A stretch of DNA of 18,822 nt from Cymbomonas tetramitiformis (GCA_001247695.2 LGRX02027774.1:1-18822), one strand, 5' to 3'. Positions 1 to 9,374 are shown, counted from the stretch's first letter. The notes: generated by a model from the sequence alone, not told the origin. A program made the numbers and translations.

Positions 1-205
1 ACAATTAGACACTTTGGTTGCGGGAACCGTTCATTAGCTAATGAACGGCCTCTGGCCAAAGCGCGACTCGTAATTAGACACTTTGGCTGCGGGAACCGTT
101 CATTAGCTAATGAACGGCCTCTGGCCAAAGCGCGACTCACAATTAGACACTTTGGCTGCGGGAATCGTTTTATTAGCTAATGAACGGTCTCTGGCCAAAG
201 CGAAA
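1..205. repeat. 69-bp tandem repeat with embedded 22-bp palindrome
   Basis: Three units start at the motif AATTAGACACTTTGG, at positions 3, 72 and 141, so the period is 69 bp. The array probably continues left of the window. Each of the first two units holds a perfect 22-bp palindrome whose half is CCGTTCATTAG (27-48 in the first unit). An outer partial inverted pair, CTTTGG and CCAAAG, flanks it, so each unit can fold into a long hairpin. The third unit has base changes in the left palindrome arm. The array ends where unique sequence begins near 205. It could be subterminal repeats of the transposon that carried the neighbouring transposase-like gene, or a minisatellite. Confidence 0.9.
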
Positions 206-478
206 TTTTCTTGGACCTTGTGATAGATTGTGTAATATTGTTCAGCACAGGAATGTGGAATAATGTATGATAAATTTCTAAATTTACGATGTGTACATAT
301 TCGCGACATTGCTCGAGTTGGTACGGCGCTAGGCGTGCAGTGTTGGTACGCCTGCAGACGTGCAGTGTTGGGGGTGTCTCCCAAGCGTCTTAAATTGGCA
401 TGACCTACCAAAACCCTTATGCTTTTTTGGATAATGTGTTAATAATTTTTGAGTGACGGTGTCTTTTTTTTGTAGCAG
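206..478 (+). other. Non-coding stretch ending in a splice acceptor
   Basis: No credible coding region is seen here. Between about 313 and 375 the words GTGCAGTGTTGG occur twice close together. The last 25 bases are a pyrimidine run followed by TGTAGCAG, a strong spliceosomal 3' splice site with its AG at 477-478. The protein-like reading frame starts directly after it at 479 with GTG (Val), not with an ATG. The stretch is therefore probably the end of an intron, with the first exon upstream or lost. Confidence 0.55.
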
Positions 479-2782
479 GTGTGCTTTAAGTTCTACTATA
501 TGGCTTACGGCATTAGCTACGGGTATCTTCAAGACTGTCGAACACGCGTGCTCGAGGGCCGACACACGTTTGTTCATGGATTGACGTACGAGGAGGACAA
601 CCGCAAGGTCTCCCTGAAACGCGAGTCGGTCGTCGCATGGCTCGAGAAATACGCGGACGAATACGGACAACCCCAACCTCACAAACCCGAGAAGCACCTT
701 TCAGATGGATTGACCATCGAAGAGCTGTGGGCCGAGTACCTTCAGAGCTTGGGTGAGAATGAGGAGAGCAAAAAACTCTCTCTCAGTTACTGGTACAAAA
801 TATTTGAAGAAGATTGCAGCAAGTGGCTAAAGATTCCATCGGTGAACCGATTTTCTCACTGCGATGTTTGCGCGTCCTTCAAGTTATTGAAGGAAGGCTT
901 AACCAAATCTCAAAAAAGGTGAATATTCATGAATAGCTTTGTGATGTGTTTATATGTTTATGTAATTTGTTCACTGACCCGAATTTGTGTATCATGCACA
1001 GGGCAATACAACGGGCCTCTCAACAAACATCTGGCAATTGCACGAGCGGAGCGCCAGAAGTTCTACAAACATGGTCGTAAAGCGAATATGACCAAGAGCA
1101 TTGCCATGAACAAAACTTGGCATAAGTATGCCTCGGTGATCATCGATGGCATGGCGCAGTGGACCACCCGACTGCCACACTTTCGACGTATCCCTAAACA
1201 TCTGGACTCTAAGGACTTCCTTGACGTGCACAACATGGGGAGCATGATCGAGAACGTGGGCCGCTTCATGGATTTCAACTAAGCCAACTTCAAGGACGAT
1301 GCGAACTTCCTTGTCAACGTTTTGCACCGGGATATCCTCCGCATTCAAGAGCATCGACGCAACGGGGACGGGGAAAATTCATACCCGATGCCGGAAGTAT
1401 TGTATGTACAGCTTGACAATGTGAGCACCAGCAAGAGCAAGTTGATGTTGGCATACGCAGCTTGGCTGGTGCACACGGGCGTCTTTCGCAAGGTGAAACT
1501 CAATTTTCTGTTGGTGGGACATACGCACGAGAACATTGACCAGATGTTTTCACGCTTCTCCGTGCGTCTACGACGCAAGCAAGCTTGGACGCTCGACGAG
1601 ATGATAGAGGTCGCACAAGAATGCTTTACGGATGGTGTAATATGCGAGCACACCGAGAAGATCTTCGACTTCAGCTCTTGGTTTGATGGTCACGTCTTCG
1701 ATTGCCACAATATTTTGGCACAGCAGGCTTTCAAGTTCAAGATGAACGAGCACGGCGAAGTGGGCATGCAGTACAAACAGTATTCCATTTCACCCAAATG
1801 GTTACCCGAGACTCCATTGCCAAAGCTTGTTTCTACACCCCCTGTCGCGGGGCCTGGATACATCAAGCCGATTCCTTTTACCGAAGAAGGCATCGAAAAG
1901 CTTGAGCATACCTTACAGGCGTTGAAGGACATTTTGGGCACAAAGCTCACGGAGGTGCACGAAAAGTTTTGGCGCGAGGATGTCATCGAGAAACAGCGCC
2001 ACCTAACTGCTGGTGGAGAATGTCAAGCGCCCGCGATACCCTTCCAGCATCCCGAGAAAATCGCCATCGAGCGCAATGCCACCTTGGTTCGACTGATAGA
2101 GGCGCCCGCGTTGGCGATAGAAGCTGCCGGGGCTGCCGCCGTCCCCGCTATACCGGTGCGCATCCAACGCCGAATTGATCGAGCGCCGATAGAAGTGTAC
2201 AACGGTAAACGGAAACACCAAGGTCGAGCCCAAAAGCGAGCAGAGCAGTACGTGGACAACGCCCAGTGGGAGGTCACCTACGGCCAGATGACAGTCGGCA
2301 GCTTTGCGGTGGCTCTCGCGGTGGAATCTGAAAACGACAAGTTCGCTTTCCGCGTACAACTGAAGCGAAGCGAATGGTCGGATCCGTTGTACTTGGTGAA
2401 GGTGGAGGCGCGCTATCCGTCAACTCAACAGCTGCAATATCGCTATTTCCAACCCAAAAAGCACACCGACACCAAGAAGAAGCACCTCGGCAAGCAACTT
2501 GCGAGTCACGTAGGAGCTTTCGCAGCGCCACCGGGGCACCGACCGTCTACCGAGACTTTCGATAAGAATGAAATAGTGCTGGCATGGAATGTGGATGCGA
2601 AAGACCCCGAACGGAGTATACCGAACGAGCAATACGCGCAGATAGTCGTCGCTTTGCTTGCACAACACTCCAAACGCACGCGCAAGGACCTAGGTGACTT
2701 GAATGAATCGGATGATTCCGATGAAGACGAAGCTTTTGATAATTGCGTAGCGGTAGCGGTAGCACCTGAAGTGGACGCGTAA
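479..2782 (+). pseudogene. Decayed DUF7869-type (RNase H-like, transposase-related) gene
   Basis: One reading frame runs through 479-919, 1002-1279 and 1283-2779. The first part has Cys/His residues (HCDVC, about 857-871) of the kind that precede the core in this family. The core holds QLDN at about 1409-1420 and GHTHENIDQMFS at about 1517-1552. The pair QLDN...GHTHxxIDQxF is the signature I associate with DUF7869 proteins, a probable RNase H-like nuclease domain found in multicopy, transposon-like genes of algae, oomycetes and animals. The C-terminus is basic, then acidic (SDDSDEDEAFD). Damage: TAA at 1280-1282 inside otherwise continuous coding sequence, and a one-base frame discrepancy across the predicted intron. 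No start codon is present, since coding begins at a splice acceptor. The family assignment is from memory of the motif; the function is inferred. Confidence 0.7.
919..1001 (+). other. Probable spliceosomal intron in the DUF7869-type gene
   Basis: The donor is AG|GTGAAT at 919 and the acceptor TGCACAG ends at 1001, with a CTGAC branch-site-like word about 25 bases before it. The sequence between is AT-richer than the exons and its translation looks non-coding. The unspliced frame meets TGA at 920-922. The length of 83 nt does not keep the frame: one base fewer in the A6 run (912-917) of the upstream exon would. This suggests a homopolymer indel in a decayed copy, or an error in the run. Confidence 0.55.
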
Positions 2783-3072
2783 AGCAAGACGAAAAAAACA
2801 TGTAAATAATATGTGTATAACGTGTATATAGATTCTGAGTCAAAAGTTCTTTGTATTTTCACTCCTCCTAGATTTCGAAAAAGTGCATTTGACCTCAATT
2901 TTGTACCATAAAAACCATTAAATCTAATGCACAACCTGCACTTGCATGTTCTTGACTGTTAAAATGCGGCTTTTTAATCCTATCATGAGGTAAATAAGGC
3001 AATATCATTTTCACATGAGAATATCATTTTCATCGAATAGTGTGTTTGAGGTAGTCAGAGGTGTCGAGCCGT
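2783..3072. other. Non-coding sequence downstream of the DUF7869-type gene
   Basis: AT-rich sequence with no supported ORF. It probably includes the 3' untranslated region; words such as AAATAATATG near 2802 could serve in polyadenylation but are not decisive. No inverted match to the 1-205 repeat was found here, so I cannot define the right end of a transposon around this gene. Confidence 0.5.
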
Positions 3073-3140
3073 ATCGGTGATGACAGCGGTCAGGTCGAGT
3101 CGGTGATGACAGCGGTCATGACGGGTCGGTGATGACAACT
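3073..3140. repeat. 26-bp tandem repeat, about 2.7 copies
   Basis: The word CGGTGATGAC recurs at 3075, 3101 and 3127, a strict 26-bp period. The first two units share CGGTGATGACAGCGGTCA; the third diverges after GATGACA. It lies close to the outer end of the copia fragment. Confidence 0.85.
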
Positions 3141-3877
3141 CTGATGACTGAGCTCGGACTGAATGTCAACTCCAGCACACCACCTCGAGTGAGGTGGTCA
3201 GACCAATAACCAATCAAACCAAGATATATGTCACTAGTCCAGTACTAGAACCAAAATCCAGAAAGATGATGGAAATGGAGGAACTGCAGTCACACCGTGT
3301 CAGGGCTGAAAACCCCGAAAAGCTGGTCCGTAGACCCAACGGCCTGACACGGGCAGTAATCTGTCCCTGGTGCCACCCTGCTGTCGGGGGAATAGTGATA
3401 TGTCATGTCTCTGGAGGTCCACACACCGTGGCTGCAAGCTATCTGGGGTGCTTCGTCAGGGGTAGGAAAAGAAGTGCCGAAGCAGGTCCAGATCCGCCCG
3501 TCACCGGAAAGACTTACTGCAGAGGGAGAATGAAGAAAGAGATCATGACTGACAGCAGCGGTGGCTCTCACAGTCGGAGCAGACACTGTAATGGTACTGT
3601 GAGTAATGCAGTGTAGCTAATACCAAAGAGTGAGCTCGGAATATCAATGTCTATATACACAACTGTATCAATGAGTGCCACATTACTTTCTATCTAAAAC
3701 AGTGATTCATTTTCTAAGGAAAACAGTAACTAACATAAAGCAACCAGCCATAAGTAACTTTGGATATAGGCCAGTACCTGCAAAGCACAGTCAGCTACAC
3801 AAACAACCCAAAACAGGAAAACAGTAAAACAAGGTACTCACAGTCAGATCATGCTGCTGCTTTCTGAATACCAATAA
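3141..3877 (-). other. Probable copia 3' non-coding region / LTR (limits unresolved)
   Basis: This lies directly downstream of the copia pol stop codon on the minus strand, where the 3' LTR is expected. A TATA-like word (minus-strand TGTATATAGACA, about 3645-3657) would fit an LTR promoter. An 8-bp perfect hairpin with a 4-nt loop lies at 3179-3198 (ACCACCTC/GAGGTGGT). The second LTR is missing, so LTR ends cannot be set by comparison. An open frame on the plus strand (3194-3616) has no recognisable domain and is treated as chance. Confidence 0.45.
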
Positions 3878-5190
3878 TCATTTCTGAATAACTGCAGCCT
3901 GAGCCTTGCCCATAGCCATATATTGCTGGAACATCTGAATGAAGTAGGGCTGCATGTCCTTGACTGGAGGAACTGGTTTGGTGTAGGGGTCTGCCAGGTT
4001 CCGAGGTGATGGGACTCTGACACACTGAATCCAGTTCAATCTGACAAAGTCTCGGAGGACATGAAATCTGATGATCACATGCTTCACCTTCTCGGAGAGG
4101 AGGTGATGCTCGACAATGGATCTGCATGCATCATTATCCAGCAGCAGGGGAATAGGTAACTCCAGGCGGGGCTGAGCTGAAGCTGTACTGACATATTCTC
4201 TGTTCCGGTTGTTCTGGAATCTGAGGGGAGTGATTTCATCTGTACTGAGTTCATCAGGAATGGTAGGAGAGTTTGGGCGGACTGAAGTCAGGCCGTCTGC
4301 TGGCTTGATTTGTTTCTCAAGCAGACGCCTGAGCACTGAGGTAGTCTGAAGGGAAGGCATGTCAAAGTGGATATCTGTGGCTGCTCTGTCAAGGTACTGA
4401 ATAGCATGGTCAAGATCTGAATCAAGGGGCTGCTGGGAGTCAATACGGTGAGCGATAGAACCAAATATCTCAGTGAGCATGAACATCAGTGATACCAACC
4501 GCTGAGCTGCTGTACTGGCTGCAACATACTCTGACCCTGTGGAGGAGACCTCAGTAATGGTCTGCCTCCCTGAATGCCACTGCAGTATCATACCAGCCAG
4601 AAATATCACGGAGCCAGAATAGGACCGGGCATCATTCTCTAAGTCCCTAGCCAGGTCAGCATCTGAATAACAGAACATGGTGATGACCTTGACCGGAGTC
4701 TCGGGGTAGTAGAATGCCAGAGAGTAATGAGCCGTGCTGTCCATGTACTGCGCAATTCTGATCAGAGCCTTCATAGACTCCTCAGAAGGGCATGATACAA
4801 ACTGAGCCAGATAGATTACGGGATAGTAGCAGTCGGGTCGTGAGCCACGGGCCAACCATAGCAGTGAGCCGAGGATGGATCTGTAACTGGGGACAAGGGA
4901 TAGGTCTGGATCTGCTGGTTTCTTGATGATGAGCTTCGGGTCCATAGGTGTTTTGTAGGAATGAGCTGTGATGTTGTTGTTGGCCATCAAGTCCTTGATC
5001 TGTCTGGACTGGCAAAGGTAGATACCAGCCTGATCCTGCCTGACCCTCATCTGGAGAACCGAGGTGACCTCTCCGAGATGCTTAGCCAGAAACCTGGCTC
5101 TGAAAGCTGCCCAGAAGGCATCCTCAAGCTCTGTACTGGCGACCAGAATGAAGTCATCCACATAGACAACACACATGGCTTGCCCCTGGC
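3878..5190 (-). pseudogene. pol: Ty1/copia pol, 3' fragment: end of RT plus RNase H
   Basis: The frame reads through the RT catalytic motif YVDD (5153-5164), then RT-thumb/connection sequence with SYRSILGSLLWLARGSRPD, typical of copia. RNase H follows with a SDAD aspartate motif (about 4655-4666), TGSEY, DND near 4138, and the closing LADPYTKP, the usual copia C-terminal signature. The stop is at 3878-3880. Everything upstream of GQAMCVVYVDD (Gag, protease, integrase and most of RT) is absent: coding similarity stops near 5190 at an AT-rich junction. The retained part is open without stops, so truncation is probably recent. About 100 extra residues lie between TEIFG and LLLDND, where copia RNase H normally has a short linker. 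Confidence 0.9.
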
Positions 5191-5394
5191 CCATATTTTT
5201 CCTAAATTCACCTATATTTTTTTTTGAAAATTTTCCAGGAAGCACCTATATTTTTCCGCCCATTTTGAGAAGGCACCTATATTTTTCCTAATTTTTTTTG
5301 CTTTAAAATGAGCATGCGGGCCCCAAACACTCCCAAATTGAGCCGAAAATCTTTCGTGCGCGAGAGGTGCGGAGGTGCGGAGGCACGGAAAGAA
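5191..5394. other. AT-rich junction between copia and Ty3-type fragments
   Basis: The word CACCTATATTTTT occurs three times (about 5208, 5244, 5275), and a fourth partial match, CCATATTTTTCC, sits at the copia edge near 5190. The rest holds purine/pyrimidine-biased runs and a GGAGGTGCGGAGG duplication near 5366-5384. The open reading frames crossing it look like chance extensions of the two flanking fragments. It may be filler DNA from end joining after deletion of both elements, or part of a third element. Confidence 0.5.
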
Positions 5395-5517
5395 ACGCGG
5401 TGAGAGGTGGGGGGCGTGCTTGTCGAAGGTGGAGCGGTAGCGGGCGCAGGCGTCGCATTTGCTGACGACGTCGGAGCAGGTGTCGTACAGCTTGGGCCAG
5501 TAGAATGCGTCCCTTAC
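5395..5517 (-). pseudogene. Ty3-type integrase, second half of zinc-binding domain
   Basis: The minus-strand frame gives RDAFYWPKLYD, then SKCDAC (CDAC at 5446-5457) and CARYRSTFDKHAPHLSP. This is the second half of the H2C2 zinc-binding domain and the start of the linker to the integrase core of Ty3/gypsy elements. The core with its DDE residues is absent, because the sequence becomes unrecognisable before about 5395. The first half lies 6.5 kb away at 11978-12025, separated by the inserted transposon. The two parts match in frame across one copy of the target duplication. Confidence 0.85.
5515..5517. repeat. Target-site duplication TAC, left copy
   Basis: TAC lies immediately outside the left TIR and matches TAC at 11975-11977 immediately outside the right TIR. 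On the minus strand it is the codon GTA (Val) of the split integrase frame in both halves. Confidence 0.85.
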
Positions 5518-5555
5518 CCCTACCATTTTAGAAAACGTTAGTACGTGCACTAACG
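5518..5555 (+). repeat. Left terminal inverted repeat, 38 bp
   Basis: It begins CCCTACCATTTTAGAAAACG and is perfectly inverted at 11937-11974. Identity is lost directly after CACTAACG. Its inner part already contains one CACTAACG subterminal motif. Confidence 0.95.
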
Positions 5556-6030
5556 ATATACTAACGACACACTAACTGTATAAGAGTACGGCGCGTTAGT
5601 GTGCTTGTACATACACTAATAGCACGCTAACTGCGTCGTTAAGGTACCGTTAGGGCATGCATTCTGTGCAACATACCTTAACGGTACCTTAACGACACAC
5701 TAACTCAAACGATTAACGCGTGGTTAGGACATTAACTGACACACTAACCGGCACACTAACGGTACACTAACTCACGGTATATTAACGACACACTAACTGC
5801 GAGCATTAACGGATGGTTAGTATACAGATAGTATGTAGTTAGGATATCGTTAATATACCACTAACACTACACTAACATCACACTAACTTTGAGCATTAAC
5901 GGATGGTTAGTATACCGATAGTGTGTCGTTAGGATATCGTTAATATACCACTAACACTACACTAACAGCACACTAACCTTGTGCACACTAACGACCGGTT
6001 AGTGTGCACATAATCTAGTGTTAGTGTTCA
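5556..6030. repeat. Left subterminal repeat region of the transposon
   Basis: CACTAAC/GTTAGTG words in both orientations recur throughout. A 90-bp unit starting GAGCATTAACGGATGG is duplicated in tandem (5801-5890 and 5891-5980). A 16-bp perfect inverted repeat (CGTTAAGGTACCGTTA) pairs 5637-5652 with 5679-5694. A 13-bp perfect stem with a 5-nt loop lies at 5980-6010 (TGTGCACACTAAC). In CACTA and related elements such regions carry transposase-binding motifs; that role is inferred here. Confidence 0.8.
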
Positions 6031-6522
6031 AATAGTGTATCATACCATTGTGCTATCCCATTCTAAAAGCATACGCGCGTTCACTTGCTACACACGTACA
6101 CACTATTGAAGATGTAAACACAAACACGAATGTTGTGTGTGTGCATGATAGATGCACACACACCATACAAGCTTGCATAATTTCATATGTGGCGGGGTGT
6201 GTACAAATGTGCATTCATGTTGTTTGTGGCAAAATGATGCTTTCAAGAACACAATTCTTTCGCTAGAATGCGCAAATGCAATATGGGTATACACAAAGTA
6301 TGCATGACAATGAATAGAAGACAAAATAAGAACGTAGTATCCATCATTCAACTATATTTACACTGCTTTCTAAGCCCTAATATGTTTGCGAGTTGTTGAT
6401 CACAATTCTCTAAAAGAAAAGTTCAACAAAACGCGCGATCTTGCGAAAAACAGCCTACTCTACTCTGCAAACAAAAGTCAACATATCACTAGTACAACAA
6501 GTCTGCGGGATAATCAAACTAT
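6031..6522. other. Non-coding interior of the transposon
   Basis: AT-rich sequence with short open frames on both strands, none with a recognisable domain. TGTGTG/CACACA-rich patches lie around 6120-6200. I see no gene. Confidence 0.5.
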
Positions 6523-6571
6523 TCTACTCTACTCTACTCTACTCTACTCTACTCTACTCTACTCTACTCTA
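6523..6571. repeat. Pentanucleotide microsatellite (TCTAC)n
   Basis: About ten uninterrupted copies of TCTAC. Confidence 0.95.
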
Positions 6572-6834
6572 GAAAGAAAAGAAATCGTTCCAATGTACCT
6601 GCGTTTGAAAAACCCAACCCACACAAGGAGTCTCAATAAGTATGATCAAAACGCGTTGAAGGGAAACTGAAGACAGATCATGTAAACAATATGAGAGAAC
6701 CATACCAATGAAAGAATTCGAAGAGCTCGAATCGCTCGAAGAGCTCAAAGACTAGAAGAACTAAAGATCAGCTTCATTTCTGCGTGCAAAAGCAAAACAA
6801 GTTAGCAAGTAACCACAAGAAAATAATAAATTCA
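6572..6834. other. Non-coding interior of the transposon
   Basis: No supported gene. Around 6716-6750 the words TCGAAGAGCTC and CTCGAATCGCTCGAAGAGCTC form a small local duplication. Confidence 0.45.
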
Positions 6835-6890
6835 GCGGGGTGAGTCGGATTCGAACCAACTTGTCCTAGTCCATTGGACTAGGAACCAAG
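6835..6890 (-). pseudogene. tRNA-like remnant with adjacent A and B boxes
   Basis: On the minus strand TAGTCCAATGG (6871-6881) fits a Pol III A box inside a D-arm with GTCC/GGAC stem. GGTTCGAATCC (6847-6857) is a perfect B box inside a T-arm stem GTTGG/CCGAC. The two arms are almost adjacent, so the anticodon arm is missing. A 3' acceptor-like strand TCACCCC follows, and a TTTT run lies about 13 nt further on. This looks like a deleted tRNA pseudogene or the head of a tRNA-derived SINE. Confidence 0.35.
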
Positions 6891-7419
6891 AAACCAATTT
6901 ATCTTTTTGACACCCCTACGCACTTGGCTAAAGACCAAGACGCGCAGCAAAACAATCGTGGCTACACATGAAAACATCCTCGCAAGCATAAAGTTACGGT
7001 AGAAATAAAAAATACATGAGCGAGAGCGAGTACGCACTTGAAACAAGGTCAAGCACAGCAGCAGCAGCAGCTGCACACGGAAGTGTTTTTTCATTACAGT
7101 CGAGTGACACTGCTACAGACTGTTCACTGTCTCAGTGTGTAGACACCGGAGTGTAGAATGCTGTTGAAATAATTCAAAACCAAAAACGGATACCTCGTCA
7201 TGTCATGTCAGTCGGTCGGTGCGGTGTTGACCACTACAGTGACACAGTGACACAGTACTGACTACAGTGGACACCACATCCACTGCCATGCCACTGTCGA
7301 TCCTCGATGTCGATGTCGTGTGTCACTCGACTGTCTCAGGCGTCATCGTCAGTGTCACTGTGACTTCATATGGCATGGGATGACATTGTATTTTTTGTCG
7401 GTGATATACGTCATTTTAT
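6891..7419. other. Non-coding interior with CAGTGACA-rich patch
   Basis: No supported gene. From about 7100 to 7370 short words around CAGTGACA/TGTCACTG recur on both strands (for example CAGTGACACAGTGACACAG near 7240), making it low in complexity and self-complementary. Confidence 0.45.
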
Positions 7420-7500
7420 TTGATCGTAGCGCAGTTGGACATGACGAGTGGGCAGTCGCCTTGGGGATCCGCCCGCGTGGGTTCGAATCCTGCCGTCGAG
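7420..7500 (+). tRNA. tRNA-Ser-like sequence, probably a tRNA-derived repeat
   Basis: The A box TAGCGCAGTTGG (7427-7438) and B box GGTTCGAATCC (7480-7490) have normal spacing. The T-arm stem GTGGG/CCTGC forms with wobble pairs. The 3' half (TTGGGGATCCGCCCGCG before the T-arm) looks like the long variable arm of eukaryotic tRNA-Ser. A TTTTT run at 7504-7508, a normal Pol III stop, follows the acceptor-like end. The acceptor stem pairs poorly (about four of seven positions) and I cannot fold a clean anticodon arm, so a functional tRNA is unlikely; a SINE head or decayed copy is more probable. Confidence 0.35.
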
Positions 7501-7531
7501 TAATTTTTATCTCGCGATTCGAGTTTTTAGA

Positions 7532-7925
7532 GAATATTCCATTGTTAGTACGCTAACAGGACGCTAACGGCAGGCCTTAGCGCACTGACGTTGCCCTAAC
7601 TGAACACTAACAGAAGGAATCTTTTAGGGAATATGCCATTGTGCGTTAGTGCATGCCACCTAATGCCTCCTTAACGACGTCAATAGGGCGCCATTTAGTG
7701 TCTTGTTGCATGTAATGCGCTAACTCAGCGCAGTTAGCGCATTACATGCAACAAGACACTAAATGGCGCCCTATTGACGTCGTTAAGGAGGCATTAGGTG
7801 GCATGCACTAACGCACAATGGCATATTCCCTAAAAGATTCCTTCTGTTAGTGTTCAGTTAGGGCAACGTTAGTGCGCTAAGGCCTGCCGTTAGCGTCCTG
7901 TTAGCGTACTAACAATGGAATATTC
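7532..7925. repeat. 194-bp near-perfect foldback with 6-nt loop
   Basis: Arms 7532-7725 and 7732-7925 are inverted copies with CAGCGC between them. I found a single difference (GTC versus GTT in the CAACGT(T/C)AG word). The arms carry several GTTAGTG motifs like those at the transposon ends. A transcript in either direction would fold into a long duplex. Confidence 0.93.
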
Positions 7926-8024
7926 CCTAAAAGATTCTTTCCGTTAGTGTTAAGTTAGGGCAACATTAGTGCGCTAAGGCATGCCGTTAGCGTCCTGTTA
8001 GCGTACTAACAATGGAATATTCCC
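7828..8024. repeat. 97-bp direct repeat overlapping the foldback right arm
   Basis: The unit begins CCCTAAAAGATTC and includes GTTAGTGTTCAGTTAGGGCAA (second copy diverged). Unit starts fall at 7828 and 7925, with the next at 8022 (CCCGAAAAGAT), all 97 bp apart. The first unit is the outer half of the foldback right arm, so the repeat exists in two direct copies and one inverted copy. Confidence 0.85.
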
Positions 8025-8483
8025 GAAAAGATCCCTTCTGTTAAACTCACACTAACAACGCAGAATACAGTAAACACTCGATTTTAAGAAAACAGGACTT
8101 TTTGGTCAGCCTAGCAACTTTCTTATTTATATAGAGATCTTAAATATGGAGTGTTATGTGTTAAATATTGTGAAGAAATCAAAAAAGCTGGCTACTTTCT
8201 TATTGGCGGGGTTTCTTATTACTGAGTGATTACTGTATTGCATAATAGGAGGGCGGGTGGGGTGGGGGGGGCAGAATTGGGATTTGTGCAATGAACAATA
8301 AACGTCAAGGTGAACACTTTGCGACTCTTCGTGCACAAGCCTCTCGCCCGGATCCACCTTCGCCCGAGCCCGCGCCCGAGCGTGCACCCACACCGACTCC
8401 CGGCCGGCGTGGGATTCTTCTACGGCAAGGCGCGCCGGTGTCCTCACGTGTACCCGTCCCCAGTGTTGCTGTCTTCAAGAAAT
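8025..8483. other. Non-coding interior of the transposon
   Basis: AT-rich to about 8270, then GC-rich. Open frames on both strands at 8290-8490 lack any domain I recognise. A G-rich tract lies near 8251-8271. Confidence 0.4.
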
Positions 8484-8580
8484 CACCGTAGGCCCCGTTT
8501 TCGGGATTGCATAGGTCCCGTATGGGTCCGGGCGGTCCGCACCCAGATAGTCATAGGTCCGTCATAGGTCCGCCCGGCCC
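8484..8580. repeat. Cluster of GTAGGTCCG-like words, left
   Basis: CGTAGGCCC, ATAGGTCC(C/G) and TGGGTCCGGGCGG words recur in one orientation within about 100 bp. A similar cluster lies at 9375-9615. Both contain TTTTCGGGA. Confidence 0.6.
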
Positions 8581-9374
8581 GTGTAATTTGCACGATTTCT
8601 TGACATATATGTGGGTTATCTAAGTTGACAAGTGCACACGCAAGATTTCGCCTAATTAAGTGCTCCATCTAGTACATCGATCCCTTCGAGTTCGAAGCAC
8701 TCTTATTATCATCAAAGGCATATCAATGCACATATATTATGCATGACTTGATATTTGAATCCCATGAGTCGATTATGTAGCGTTACAGTACTAGACATAT
8801 ATCAAGACAATTTTTGATAAATCTAAAAGTTTATTAAATGAAAATAAATACCGAAATGTTCCAAAATCTTTATAAAACCAAATCCAACCTATTCAACGAT
8901 CCCACGATGCACATATGCATGACTTATTTATCCATCTAAGGCTTCTCTTCCCGGATAAAAAATACCCAGGCCAAATAGAAAATAATGATTTTTTTGTGTC
9001 AGCACACCTCCAAAAATACTCGGACCCAATGTTGCCTTCTCCCATTTTTGGTGCGCCGCAGGCGAATTTTCACTCGATCTTAACCGACTTTCGCCAGATT
9101 TTTGCATAATTATGTTCACCCATCATATCCGGGTCGGTGGAGCATTTCCCCTACCTATGTATCGTCGGGTCTACGGACCAGATTACTCGCCATGCGCCGA
9201 GTTTTTACCTCCAGCATTGCTGACGGTTTTAGGCATTATTTTCTACTAGGGATCCAGGTCTTATCCACTCCGTAATTTGCCAAATCTAAAGAGTGCTTAT
9301 AAATCAGTATATCGTGGGAATAGTAAAATGCATGCCAACATTTCAACGTATTTCCTATTCGATACAATTTCCAA
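8581..9374. other. AT-rich non-coding spacer between the GTAGGTCCG clusters
   Basis: No supported gene. Two short related words containing TGCACATAT...GCATGACTT occur near 8727 and 8907. The stretch may be the interior of an older nested insertion, but I found no terminal inverted repeats to prove it. Confidence 0.4.

Noticed and set aside
1..205. CRISPR-like array
   Set aside because: Units are contiguous 69-bp tandem copies with no unique spacers, in a eukaryotic context.
3194..3616. 140-residue plus-strand ORF downstream of copia pol
   Set aside because: No recognisable domain, lies in the expected LTR region and antisense to the element.
7420..7500. Functional tRNA gene
   Set aside because: A and B boxes and terminator are good, but the acceptor stem pairs poorly and no clean anticodon arm forms.
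8291..8567. Overlapping small plus-strand ORFs in the GC-rich patch
   Set aside because: Pro/Arg-rich products in two overlapping frames, typical of chance ORFs in GC-rich DNA.
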